DNA of 64,000 bases from contig CAVXLC010000004.1 of assembly GCA_963762545.1 (NCBI GenBank), forward strand, positions 24,544-88,543, read 5' to 3'. This document shows positions 42,328-50,886 of this stretch, piece after piece; the stretch's first letter is position 1, and every line of letters begins with the position of its first letter. The notes under the pieces were generated by a model, which was not told where the DNA came from, searched no databases, and was given only the letters and a program-made list of their open reading frames with translations. Made by a program: the position numbers and the translations under genes. This DNA is from JABFSM01 sp963762545. GTDB taxonomy: Bacteria > Gemmatimonadota > Gemmatimonadetes > Gemmatimonadales > GWC2-71-9.

Positions 42328-43362
42328 ATGCGGCACGGTTCATCGGCACTGGTCCCGTTCCTCTGCGTCTGCGCGCTGAGTCAGGGCGCGCCCTGCGCAC
42401 AGGCGCAGCCCGCCACGTTCGCATCGCTGGCCGGGAAGTCCGGCCTGCCGGTCCGGCGCCTGGACATCGACGGAGCCCACTCGGCCATCGAATTCACAGT
42501 GCGCTTCATGGGTCTCTCCCGGGTGCGCGGGGCGTTCGCCGAATTCGGAGGCACCTTCATGCTGGACACCGCCGACGTCACCCGGTCGTCGATCACGGTC
42601 GTGATCAACACTGCCAGCATCAATACCAACGTCGCGGCTCGCGACCGGGATCTTCGGAGCCCCAACTTCTTCGACGCGACCGCCTATCCCAGGATCGTGT
42701 TCAGCAGCAGCGCGGTGGAGCGCCGCACCGGAGGGTTGACCTTGCGGGGGACGCTCACGATGCATGGAGTCACCCGCGAGGTGGCCATCCCATTCACCGA
42801 GCTGCACCCGCTGTCGAAGGACGCCTGGGGCAACCAACGGATCGGATACGTCGGCTCCCTGACCCTCAGCCGCAAGGAATTCGGCATCCTCGGCACCAAG
42901 TTCTGGAACAGCGAGTACGATCCGGGCCGGATGTCCGTGTCTGACGAGGTCCAGATCGAGCTCACCCTGGAGGCCGAAGCCAACAACGTCGACGCCTGGA
43001 CCAGTCCCAAGGCCGATTCGCTGCGCGCCGCGGCGGAAGCCCAGGGAGTGGAGCAGACGCTCCGGCAATTCCGCGAGGCGGCGCGCGACACTGCCTCGGG
43101 GGCGGGACGGTTCTCCGCCGACATCCTGGGTTCGGCGGGGATGAAGCTCCTGCACCACGGGAGGTTTGCCGACGGGCTGGAATTCTACCGGCTCGACGCC
43201 CAGCTCAATCCGGACCGCGCCGGGGTGCGGGCGGCCCTGGGCGAGGCCTTCCTGATGACCGGCCGGCGCCCCGAGGCCGTCGCCAGCTTCAAGAAGGCGC
43301 TGGAGCTCGACAGCCTGAATACGGTCGCTCGGGAATACCTCCGCCATGCGCTCCCCCACTGA
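42328..43362 (+). CDS. Exported YceI-like protein with C-terminal TPR
   Basis: This 344-residue protein has a signal peptide (about 1-26, ending in Ala-Gln-Ala). A YceI domain follows (about 45-215; IDGAHSAIEFTVRFM, the LRSPNFFDA block and TLTMHGVTREV), which in the family forms a lipocalin-like barrel that binds isoprenoid lipids such as quinones. Residues 260-344 contain tetratricopeptide-type helices. YceI fused to TPR is unusual. It is divergent from the kinase operon and may be its target. Confidence 0.88.
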   Translation: MRHGSSALVPFLCVCALSQGAPCAQAQPATFASLAGKSGLPVRRLDIDGAHSAIEFTVRFMGLSRVRGAFAEFGGTFMLDTADVTRSSITVVINTASINTNVAARDRDLRSPNFFDATAYPRIVFSSSAVERRTGGLTLRGTLTMHGVTREVAIPFTELHPLSKDAWGNQRIGYVGSLTLSRKEFGILGTKFWNSEYDPGRMSVSDEVQIELTLEAEANNVDAWTSPKADSLRAAAEAQGVEQTLRQFREAARDTASGAGRFSADILGSAGMKLLHHGRFADGLEFYRLDAQLNPDRAGVRAALGEAFLMTGRRPEAVASFKKALELDSLNTVAREYLRHALPH

Positions 43363-43390
43363 GCGATAGGCGGCGGGCCGGACGGGGCGC

Positions 43391-43396
43391 TAAAAT
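43391..43396 (+). promoter_or_regulatory. TANNNT -10 element before the DUF5946 gene
   Basis: TAAAAT is followed by 6 bases (GGAGGG) and the ATG at 43403. The GGAGG ends only one base before ATG, too close for normal Shine-Dalgarno use, so a leaderless start is more likely. Confidence 0.4.
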
Positions 43397-43402
43397 GGAG
43401 GG

Positions 43403-44158
43403 ATGCAGCGAGACGTCGTCCTCCGGTGGATCGAGCAGATCGTCGCGACCGTACGCCGGATGCTGCTTGGCCCGGACGCGGTGGATCCGGCCATGGCGAT
43501 GCCGATCATCGACGAGGCCATCCACCAGCTGCTGGGCCCGCTGGCGCTCCTGGTACCCCGGCTCGACGTGCCGAGCGCCGCGGCCCTTCTCCGCGATCCG
43601 GAGCGCATCCTCGGCCTGGCCCGGTTGCTCGACCTCAAGGCCATGGCGCTCACCGCCGATTCCCGCCATGACGAGGCCGCCGAGGTGGCGCAGCGCGCCA
43701 GGGAATTCGAGCTGGCGGCCAACGCCTGTCCCGAATGCGGCGCCATCTACGGCAGTCCCGTCCACTCCTGCGCCGAGCGGTTCCAGACCCTGCTGGCGCT
43801 GGATCATTCCCGCCAGGAGCCGTGGGGCAGCCGCCACGGCATCGTCTTCTGCTGTTACTCGCTCCAGCATCCCCGAGACCAGCCCGATGGAGTCCTGGAC
43901 CGCGCCTGGCTGGCGCTGCACCGCCTGGTAGTGGAGGGAGACGATCCGGCGCGGCTGTTCGAAGGGCTGCGGAAGCACAAGAACGCCCGGCCGCCGGGTT
44001 GGACCGCGCCGCCGCTCCCGCCCCCGCCGTCCGGCGGCGGGCCGTATGACCTCACCATCGCCGACCTGGGTGACTTCGCGGCGGAGGACTACCCCGCCCG
44101 GGTGGATGCCTGGGCCCGCGCGACCTACCGGCGGTGGAGCCAAGGGGATCCCTCGTGA
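43403..44158 (+). CDS. DUF5946 family protein
   Basis: This 251-residue cytoplasmic protein has a helical N-terminal half of about 100 residues. A central region follows with CPECGAIYG, a later Cys in HSCAERF, and HGIVFCCYSLQHP. That arrangement matches DUF5946, a small family of unknown function in which the cysteines and His may bind metal. A proline-rich linker (PPLPPPPSGGG) precedes the C-terminal segment. The ATG is next to GGAGGG, and TAAAAT is 6 bases upstream. Its stop overlaps the GTG of the following outer-membrane gene (GTGA), so the two are cotranscribed. Confidence 0.72.
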   Translation: MQRDVVLRWIEQIVATVRRMLLGPDAVDPAMAMPIIDEAIHQLLGPLALLVPRLDVPSAAALLRDPERILGLARLLDLKAMALTADSRHDEAAEVAQRAREFELAANACPECGAIYGSPVHSCAERFQTLLALDHSRQEPWGSRHGIVFCCYSLQHPRDQPDGVLDRAWLALHRLVVEGDDPARLFEGLRKHKNARPPGWTAPPLPPPPSGGGPYDLTIADLGDFAAEDYPARVDAWARATYRRWSQGDPS

Positions 44159-46266
44159 TCGGCCTGCTGTTCGTGGTGCAGGCCGCGCTCCCGCCCTCGT
44201 GCGGCTCCGCCATGCTCTGCCGCCTGCTCGAGGCGGCGGCCGCCGCCAACGAAGCGGCGGCCCTGGCGCCTGGAGGGTATCGCGCCGTCGCCGAAACGGA
44301 AACTGCCACGCTGGGACGATGGGAAGGCCGCATCGAGGGCGCCACGCTCCTGGAGCAGACCAGCAGCGAAGTGCGCTGGTCCGGTGACGACGGACTTGCC
44401 CAGCGGGTGGTCGGGTCCCGCAGCTTTCCCAACGCCATTCCGCTGTCCCGGCTCGCGTTCATGAAGATCGGATGGGTGGTGCCGACGCTGGTCGGCCAAC
44501 GGCTCTCGGTCATCCCGAGGAACGGGCCGGGCGAAACCCGCTACCGACAGACGCTCAGCGGGCCGCTCGCCGCCATCCTGGTGGTCCATCCGCTCGCGAC
44601 CGATCGGGAGCGCTACTACCGATACACCGGCGGTGATCGGGTAACCCGCACGATCGACGGCACGCCGCGCGAGGTGTTGGCGGTCCAGGTTGCGATAGCC
44701 GATAGCGCACCGGGGCGGCCGACCCTCTTCGAGGGAGAGATGGACCTCGACCCCGCCAGCCTCGCCGGGGTCCGCCTGAAAGGGAGGATCCGGGCCCCGG
44801 GATCGAAGCGGCCGGGCGGCGCGCGGAACCTGGCGCACCTCTTCGAGCCGTCCGAAACGCTGGTGGACCTGATCAGTCAGCGGCTCCCCGGGGCGGGATG
44901 GGTGCCGCTGCTGCAACGGTTCGAGATCCAGAGCGAGAGCGCGCTGGCCAGCGGCTACGGCGCCACTCGGCGGGTCATCTCCCGGTTCTACGACGCCCGC
45001 GCGCTGCCGCGCGACCCCGGTGCGCTCTCGGTCCCCTCGACCACCGGCTATTCGCTGACCTCGGCGCCGTCGGATTCGCTGCGCCGGTTCCGGGGCTGGC
45101 GCACCACGGCCGGCACCATGACCGATGCCGTTGCCGACGCCGACTTCGGCGGGTTCAGGCCCGCCCGACTCCAGCCTACCGGACCTCCCCTCGTATTGCT
45201 GCAGGGCTACAACTCCGGGCACTTCCTGCGAATCAACCGAATCGAGGGCGTGTTCACCGGCGCCTCGGTGATCGCGCCCCTGCGCGACGCGCTGCCCGGC
45301 GTGTCGCTCCAGGTCACCGGCGGGTACGCCTGGTCGGAAAAGGCCGTGCGGGGAGGGGCGGGCGCACGCTGGACCAGGGGGGGCTGGCTGCTGGAGGGAG
45401 GCGGCGCCCGCAGTCTCGACGTCACCAACGATTTCCGGGATCAGTTCGACAGTCCGAACACCAGCGCGCTGCTGGGCCGGGACAACTGGGACTACGTGGA
45501 TCGGCTCGGCGGTGGAATTGCGGCGGCGCGCCGGCTCGACCATGCCGGCAGCCTCGCCCGGCTCGAAGTCGCCGGGGTCGAGGATCGCGAAGTGAGCCGC
45601 CACATGGACCGATCGTTCCTGGGCAGCCGGCTCCGGGACAATCGCGCCATCGCGGAGGGGAGTTACCTGCGGACCCGTCTCCTCCTCGATTGGCACCCCG
45701 CGGTGAGTCCCGTGGTGGCGCGGGACGGCATCGGATTCCGGGGCGAGCTGGAGCAGGCCGGCGGCGATCTCGACTACACCCGGGTAGAGGCCCGGGTCGT
45801 CGTCCGGAAGAGCCTCCGGCCGCTCTACCTGATGGCCCGGGTCCATGCCGGCGCCGTCTTTTCCCGGCACCCTCCGCCGCAGCAGCTGTTCGAGCTGGGC
45901 GGCTCGGCCGGATTCCCCGGCTACGAGTACAAGGAGTTCGCCGGCAATCGGGCCCTGCTGGTCCGGACCCGCGTCACCTACCCGCTGCCCTTGCTGGACA
46001 CGCCGGTGCGCCTGGGCCGCGGCATCACCCTTCCCGCGCTGGCGCCCGCCGTCTCGTTCGGGATCCAGGCCGGGCTCGCCGACGCGACCAGCGCCGAGGC
46101 CCGGGACGCGGTCGCGGTGCTGACGTCGGTGCCCGCGGACCGTCTCAAGACCTCGGTGGATGTTCGAATCGGGGTGTTCGGCGATGCGCTCGGCGTCGGC
46201 CTCGCGCGCGCGCTGACCCGCCGGCGCAAAACCACCTTCTTCGTGGCGATCGGGCGGCAGTTCTAG
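44155..46266 (+). CDS. Putative outer-membrane beta-barrel protein (surface antigen-like)
   Basis: This 703-residue protein has an N-terminal hydrophobic export signal (about 1-20). The C-terminal half is beta-strand-rich. The GSAGFPGYEYKEFAGNR block and final strand FFVAIGRQF resemble Omp85/D15-type surface antigen barrels. The N-terminal half is soluble-like and has no recognised domain. A GTG start at 44155 was chosen because GTGA overlaps the preceding stop and AAGGGG lies upstream; an in-frame GTG at 44134 is less likely. The stop overlaps the convergent gene at 46263 by 4 bases. A transport or assembly role is an inference. Confidence 0.72.
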   Translation: MIGLLFVVQAALPPSCGSAMLCRLLEAAAAANEAAALAPGGYRAVAETETATLGRWEGRIEGATLLEQTSSEVRWSGDDGLAQRVVGSRSFPNAIPLSRLAFMKIGWVVPTLVGQRLSVIPRNGPGETRYRQTLSGPLAAILVVHPLATDRERYYRYTGGDRVTRTIDGTPREVLAVQVAIADSAPGRPTLFEGEMDLDPASLAGVRLKGRIRAPGSKRPGGARNLAHLFEPSETLVDLISQRLPGAGWVPLLQRFEIQSESALASGYGATRRVISRFYDARALPRDPGALSVPSTTGYSLTSAPSDSLRRFRGWRTTAGTMTDAVADADFGGFRPARLQPTGPPLVLLQGYNSGHFLRINRIEGVFTGASVIAPLRDALPGVSLQVTGGYAWSEKAVRGGAGARWTRGGWLLEGGGARSLDVTNDFRDQFDSPNTSALLGRDNWDYVDRLGGGIAAARRLDHAGSLARLEVAGVEDREVSRHMDRSFLGSRLRDNRAIAEGSYLRTRLLLDWHPAVSPVVARDGIGFRGELEQAGGDLDYTRVEARVVVRKSLRPLYLMARVHAGAVFSRHPPPQQLFELGGSAGFPGYEYKEFAGNRALLVRTRVTYPLPLLDTPVRLGRGITLPALAPAVSFGIQAGLADATSAEARDAVAVLTSVPADRLKTSVDVRIGVFGDALGVGLARALTRRRKTTFFVAIGRQF

Positions 46267-47561
46267 AAGTTCGCGTCCAGCCCGATGGTCCAGACCAGAT
46301 TGGCCTGAAGGCCGCCGCGGCGGAGCGGCACCAGCGCGTTGGTCACCAGGATCGGCCCGCCCGGCGTGCGGAACTTGAATCCGAACGCCCCGTTCACGCG
46401 ATGATCCCGCATCTCGGGAATGTTGGTGGGCTCGACGGTGCGCTCGACCGGGAACTCGTACACCACGGTTTGCGGCAACACCAGGTCGCTCTTCCCCACC
46501 TGCCACTCTGAAATCACATCCACCGCCATGGTCGCCCAGGAGGCGACCACCTGGTCGAATCCGCCGGTCGCGAGGACGACGTCGTTCCGGCCTTTGCCGG
46601 TGCGGAGCGCATAGCCGAGGTTGAGATGGGGTGAGAAGTCGCCGAACCGGGCGGAGCCGATGGCCAGGGCCCGAACCGAGAGCCGCCCGGCTCCGGTCAT
46701 GTCCTCCTGCGAGCCGGTGGGAAGCCGCGCGTCGGCCATGATCGCGAGACCGGTTCGCTCGGTGGACAGCAGGTTGCCCTTGAGGCGCAGCGCGATGTCT
46801 CCGAGCCCGGTGGCGGAGCCGAAGGTGGCCGCGTTGGCCGTGAGGACGGGATGCAGCGAGTCGCCGGCAAAGAAGTGCGAGGTGGGAATGCCGAACGGGA
46901 TGAACTGGCCCACGCTGCGGCCCTGGAGCGAGGTGTGCACCAGCGGCACCGCGATGCCCAGGTCGAGCCGGTCGGTGAGCCCGTAGGTCGCGAAAAACGT
47001 GGAAACCATCAGGTTCACGTTGAGATCGAGCCGCACCTGGAGCACGTCGTTCTCCCGGAGCGGCTGGCCCAGCCCTTCGGGCGGGACATCCTGGTGTGAG
47101 AAGTTCAGGACGATCTCATCGAGCGGAACCCCGCGCAGCGAGGAGAAACTGAGGCCGGAGAGATTGCCTCCCACGACGAAGCGCCCCTTCCCCAGCGTCT
47201 GGGCCCGCTCGCCGAACACCGGCCCGAGCGACCCCGACGTCCGGACCGGAAGCCCACCCACGAATTTGAAGGTGACGCCGCTGCTCGACGCCGACAGCGG
47301 CACGTTGGAGGCGTTCGAGGCGATGGCGGCGTCGAGGAAGCCGAGGATCGCCCCGTTGCCGGCCGCCAGGTCGGGCAGGAAGTGACTGCCGTGCCCGTTG
47401 GTCGCGTTGACCGAGTTGTCGAGGCAGAGCGGCTGGCCGCAGCTCCCGAAGCTGAAGAGATCCTTGATGCGGTCTCGGAGGTGGATCGACGACTGCGCCG
47501 AAAGCGGCGCGACGAGAAACGCGCACAGGACGACGACGGGCGCGAGACGGCGACCGGGCAT
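46263..47561 (-). CDS. Putative outer-membrane protein (porin-like barrel)
   Basis: This 432-residue protein has a signal peptide (about 1-22, ending in Leu-Ser-Ala-Gln), then a loop containing two cysteines (SCGQPLC). Alternating strands through the mature part (for example GKGRFVVGGNLSGLSF and LDLNVNLMVSTFFATYGL) suggest a barrel. The C terminus LVWTIGLDANF ends in Phe as in many outer-membrane barrels. The ATG at 47561 has GGAGGT 5 bases upstream and lies 16 bases after the kinase gene stop, so it is cotranscribed with the kinase. No family assignment is made. Confidence 0.7.
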   Translation of the reverse strand: MPGRRLAPVVVLCAFLVAPLSAQSSIHLRDRIKDLFSFGSCGQPLCLDNSVNATNGHGSHFLPDLAAGNGAILGFLDAAIASNASNVPLSASSSGVTFKFVGGLPVRTSGSLGPVFGERAQTLGKGRFVVGGNLSGLSFSSLRGVPLDEIVLNFSHQDVPPEGLGQPLRENDVLQVRLDLNVNLMVSTFFATYGLTDRLDLGIAVPLVHTSLQGRSVGQFIPFGIPTSHFFAGDSLHPVLTANAATFGSATGLGDIALRLKGNLLSTERTGLAIMADARLPTGSQEDMTGAGRLSVRALAIGSARFGDFSPHLNLGYALRTGKGRNDVVLATGGFDQVVASWATMAVDVISEWQVGKSDLVLPQTVVYEFPVERTVEPTNIPEMRDHRVNGAFGFKFRTPGGPILVTNALVPLRRGGLQANLVWTIGLDANF

Positions 47562-47577
47562 CAGACCTCCGATGGAA

Positions 47578-49446
47578 TCAGTTGACCAGAGCGACCAGGC
47601 GCCACTCCGTGCCGCGCCGCTCCAGCCGGGCGCGCAGATTGACCGGCTGCTGCGACGGGCGCTCCCGCGCGAGCGTGACCAGGTTGGTACCCGACACCCG
47701 CGCCGTCGCAACATCGCCTTCCACCACGATATCGCTCACGGTCCATCTGGTCTGCATCGTGCCGGCGGCCTTCCAGAACGCCTCGAGGTCCTGCCGCTGA
47801 TCGGCGGTCATGCCCGGATAGAGGCGCCTCGCCTGGGCCAGATCCGCCTGATCGAGAGCCCGTCCATAGGCCAGGATCGCCGCGGTGACGCCGGCCTTTT
47901 CGTCCACCGGGGCGCTCGGTTCGCTCACCGCGCTGGCGACGGACCTGGGGGGAGGAGCCGGTGGAGGGGGCGCGGGGGCCGGGACTGGGGCCGGAACTGG
48001 GGCCGGAACGGTCGACACCGAGACGGTCGACTGCGCCGCCGGGGCGGCCGGCGTCGAATCCCGGGCACTCGCGGCTGATGATCTACCGATGGATACGGCT
48101 CCCTTCGCGTCGGCGCGGCCCACCGGCGGCCTGGACCCGCGCTGCGGCCCATCGCCCTGGACCCGGCCCACCGGCCGGGGCGGCACCTGCGCCGAGTCGG
48201 CGGCCCCATTGGTGCGGGCCGGCGCAGCCGGGACGGCGGCCACCGGAGTCGAGTCCACCCGGACCGGAACCCCGACGAGGGGAGCGTTGTCGCCGGCGGA
48301 CCGCGACCAGCGCATGACCGCCACCGTCGCCAGCGCGCCGATTGTCACCAGGCCGGCGCCCGCCAGCCAGAGCCGACGCGACGGGGTACCGGGCGTTCCG
48401 GCGGAGCTCGAGGTCGGGCTCGGCGTGGCCCGGTTCCTCGAGGCGAGCGGAATCGGGCTCCGGGGGGTCTGCACCTGGGAGATGATCCGGTGACTGACCC
48501 CGGTCCGCGCCAGCGAGATGAGCTGGCTCCGGGTCGGATCGTCGTGGGCGAGGTGGCGCCCGCCCAGCGCCACCACCGCGTCTTCCATGGTCGGGAAGCG
48601 CGCCGCGAGATCCTTCGCCAGCATGCGGTACACGGCGTCCCGGATCGGGACGGGGCAATCGGGCCGGAACTGCTCGATCGGCGGCACGGTGTCGTGGAAA
48701 TGGCTGAACATCAGCGGCATCATCGCCTGCCCGACGAATGGCGGACGGCCCGCCAGCATCTCGTACGCCACGACGCCGAGGGAGTACTGATCCGACGCCC
48801 CGGTGATCATGCCCCCGCTGCACTGCTCCGGGCTCATGTAGGTGGGCGTACCCACCGCCACCCCGGACTGGGTCAGCCCCTCCGACTCCAGCACCTTGGC
48901 GATGCCGAAATCGGTGACCACCGCCCAACCCTCGTCGTCGATCAGGATGTTGCTGGGCTTGATGTCCCGATGAACGACGCCGTGCCGGTGCGCGTAGCCG
49001 AACGCGCCGCCCACCTGCGCAAGGATCGCCTCCACCATCGGCAGCGGCAGCTTGCCCAGCTCCCTCATGATCGCGTCCAGCGGAGTGCCTTCCACCAGCT
49101 TCATCACGAAGAAGAGCAGCCCCTCGCCTTCCCGGACCGCGTAGACCGGTATGATGTTGGGGTGGGAGAGATGGGCGGCGGTGCGGGCTTCCCGCTTGAA
49201 GCGCTCCACCATCCCCGGCCCGTGCACCATCGCGGGCGACATCACCTTGATGGCCACCTTGCGCTCCAGCGCGATCTCGTGGCCCAGGTAGACCGTTGCC
49301 ATGCCCCCACGGCCGATTTCCCCGAACACCTCGTAGTGGCCGAGCGTGGCCACCCGAAGCTGCTCGAGCACCGGATCCGGTGTCTGCTCCGCCGGGTCCG
49401 ATACCGGGCCAGCCGGTGAGCTGGTTGGTCGGGGGATATCGCTCAT
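47578..49446 (-). CDS. Membrane-anchored Ser/Thr protein kinase with C-terminal NTF2-like domain
   Basis: This 622-residue protein has a cytoplasmic kinase domain (about 38-300): Gly loop GRGGMATVYLG, Lys67 in VAIKV, catalytic Asp161 in HRDIKPSN, Asp179 in DFG, and the activation segment GTPTYMSPEQC. A Ser/Pro-rich linker and a transmembrane helix (LAGAGLVTIGALATVAVM) follow. The exported part has a long proline/alanine-rich stretch and a final 110-residue domain (about 515-622) that looks NTF2/DUF4440-like. It may sense an external ligand. The start at 49446 is the first ATG at the expected N terminus; a GTG at 49494 has no ribosome-binding site. It precedes the outer-membrane gene in one operon. 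Confidence 0.9.
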   Translation of the reverse strand: MSDIPRPTSSPAGPVSDPAEQTPDPVLEQLRVATLGHYEVFGEIGRGGMATVYLGHEIALERKVAIKVMSPAMVHGPGMVERFKREARTAAHLSHPNIIPVYAVREGEGLLFFVMKLVEGTPLDAIMRELGKLPLPMVEAILAQVGGAFGYAHRHGVVHRDIKPSNILIDDEGWAVVTDFGIAKVLESEGLTQSGVAVGTPTYMSPEQCSGGMITGASDQYSLGVVAYEMLAGRPPFVGQAMMPLMFSHFHDTVPPIEQFRPDCPVPIRDAVYRMLAKDLAARFPTMEDAVVALGGRHLAHDDPTRSQLISLARTGVSHRIISQVQTPRSPIPLASRNRATPSPTSSSAGTPGTPSRRLWLAGAGLVTIGALATVAVMRWSRSAGDNAPLVGVPVRVDSTPVAAVPAAPARTNGAADSAQVPPRPVGRVQGDGPQRGSRPPVGRADAKGAVSIGRSSAASARDSTPAAPAAQSTVSVSTVPAPVPAPVPAPAPPPPAPPPRSVASAVSEPSAPVDEKAGVTAAILAYGRALDQADLAQARRLYPGMTADQRQDLEAFWKAAGTMQTRWTVSDIVVEGDVATARVSGTNLVTLARERPSQQPVNLRARLERRGTEWRLVALVN

Positions 49447-49542
49447 GAGGGCGGCGCCGAACTCCTGAATGGGGCGGGATCTCCCCGGGAACACTAATGC
49501 GCCTCATCCGGGGCGCAACCCGCCGCCGGGCGCGCCGGCGGC

Positions 49543-49548
49543 TAGATT
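49543..49548 (+). promoter_or_regulatory. Candidate -10 of the YpdA gene
   Basis: TAGATT lies 32 bases before the GTG at 49581. The same hexamer occurs in the divergent promoters at 30811-30848. No ribosome-binding site is seen before the GTG. Confidence 0.3.
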
Positions 49549-49580
49549 TCCCGTCCCATTGACCCGGACTCCTGCGCTCC

Positions 49581-50597
49581 GTGACCGAGGACGTTCTGAT
49601 CGTAGGTGCCGGGCCGATCGGGCTCGCGTGCGCCATCTCAGCGCGGCGGCGCGGCGGGAACCCGCTGCTCATCGACGCCGGCGCCATCGCGGACGCCATT
49701 TTGCGCTATCCGGTCGGGATGGTGTTCTTCACCACTCCCGAGCGGCTGGAGATCGGCGGTCACCCCCTGGTCACTTCCGGCGCCAAGGCCACTCGCGAGG
49801 AGGCGCTCAAGTACTACCGTGGGGTGGCCCGGACCGAAGGCCTCCGGATCCGGACCTACACCCGGTTTGCCGGTGCGGAGCGCACGGACGGCCGCTTGGT
49901 CTGCCGGCTCCTGACCCGGCTGGGCGAGGAACGGCTCGGCGTGGATCGCCTGGTGCTCGCCACCGGCTACTTCGACCACCCCAACCTGCTCGGGGTGCCC
50001 GGCGAGGAGCTGTCCCATGTCTCCCACTACGGCGCCGAAGCCCATCTCACCGCCGGCCTGCGGGTCGTCATCGTCGGAGGGAAGAACTCCGCCATCGAGC
50101 AGGCGCTCGCCTGCTATCGGGCGGGTGCGCGGGTCACCCTGGTATATCGGGGCGCGGTCCTCAAGCCGAGCGTCAAGTACTGGCTTCGGCCGGATTTCGA
50201 GAACCGGGTCAAGGCCGACGAAATCGAGGCCCGTTTCGGTGCCGAGGTCACGGCCATCGACCCCGAAGCGGTCACCATCCGGACGCCCGCCGGCGCCGAG
50301 CGTCTCCCGGCCGACCGGGTCTACCTGCTGACCGGATACCGGCCCGACTTCGAGCTGTTCGAGCGGCTTGGCATCCAGCTCGACCCCGCCTCGGGGCGGC
50401 CGACCCTCGATCCGCTGACCCTCGAGACCAACGTGCCGGGTATTCACCTCGCCGGCAGCGTCACCGCCGGCCGAATGATCTCCGAGATCTTCATCGAGAA
50501 CGGGCGCTACGACGGCGAAAAGATCTTCGGGGACCCGGCAAGCGGCGCGGCGGCCGAACGCGCCTACGACCGCGAGGAGCGGGAAATTGGGGAATAG
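49581..50597 (+). CDS. ypdA: YpdA-type putative bacillithiol disulfide reductase
   Basis: This 338-residue FAD/NAD(P)H-binding protein has the N-terminal dinucleotide motif VGAGPIGLA (about 8-16). A second Rossmann motif IVGGKNSAIE (about 167-176) and the LTGYRPDFE block match YpdA/Bdr proteins, which recycle oxidised bacillithiol. It suggests that the organism uses bacillithiol. The C-terminal GIHLAGSVTAGR block is also conserved. The GTG start is the first codon in the expected position and has no clear ribosome-binding site. Activity is inferred from family resemblance. Confidence 0.85.
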   Translation: MTEDVLIVGAGPIGLACAISARRRGGNPLLIDAGAIADAILRYPVGMVFFTTPERLEIGGHPLVTSGAKATREEALKYYRGVARTEGLRIRTYTRFAGAERTDGRLVCRLLTRLGEERLGVDRLVLATGYFDHPNLLGVPGEELSHVSHYGAEAHLTAGLRVVIVGGKNSAIEQALACYRAGARVTLVYRGAVLKPSVKYWLRPDFENRVKADEIEARFGAEVTAIDPEAVTIRTPAGAERLPADRVYLLTGYRPDFELFERLGIQLDPASGRPTLDPLTLETNVPGIHLAGSVTAGRMISEIFIENGRYDGEKIFGDPASGAAAERAYDREEREIGE

Positions 50598-50727
50598 ACG
50601 AGGCCGGAGACAGGGGCCAGTCTCACGCCGCATCGAGCAGTGCGGGCCGGACGGCTCATCCTCGTCTCCCCAGTGGTGGCTCCTTTTTCACGAACAACCC
50701 GAAATGCGCTCGGGGAAAGAGCAGCCG

Positions 50728-50886
50728 ATGCACCTCATCCTCCCGGACCCCAAGCATGCCAAGAGCCGAAAATCCGGCTGGCGGTCCTACCCAGCCCACC
50801 GCCGGACCAACCGGGCGCGAATCATTGCGATCGTATTGGGAGTCCTGGCCGTAGCCGCCCTTGCTGCAGTGCTGCTGAGGAACTAG
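50728..50886 (+). CDS. Small single-pass membrane protein, hypothetical
   Basis: This 52-residue protein has a basic N-terminal half (KHAKSRKSGW, HRRTNRAR) and one hydrophobic helix at about 33-50 (IIAIVLGVLAVAALAAVLL). It is not recognised. The ATG at 50728 has GGAAAGAG 7-8 bases upstream; another in-frame ATG at 50704 would add 8 residues. It overlaps the convergent threonine dehydratase by 4 bases, which supports a real stop. Confidence 0.5.
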   Translation: MHLILPDPKHAKSRKSGWRSYPAHRRTNRARIIAIVLGVLAVAALAAVLLRN

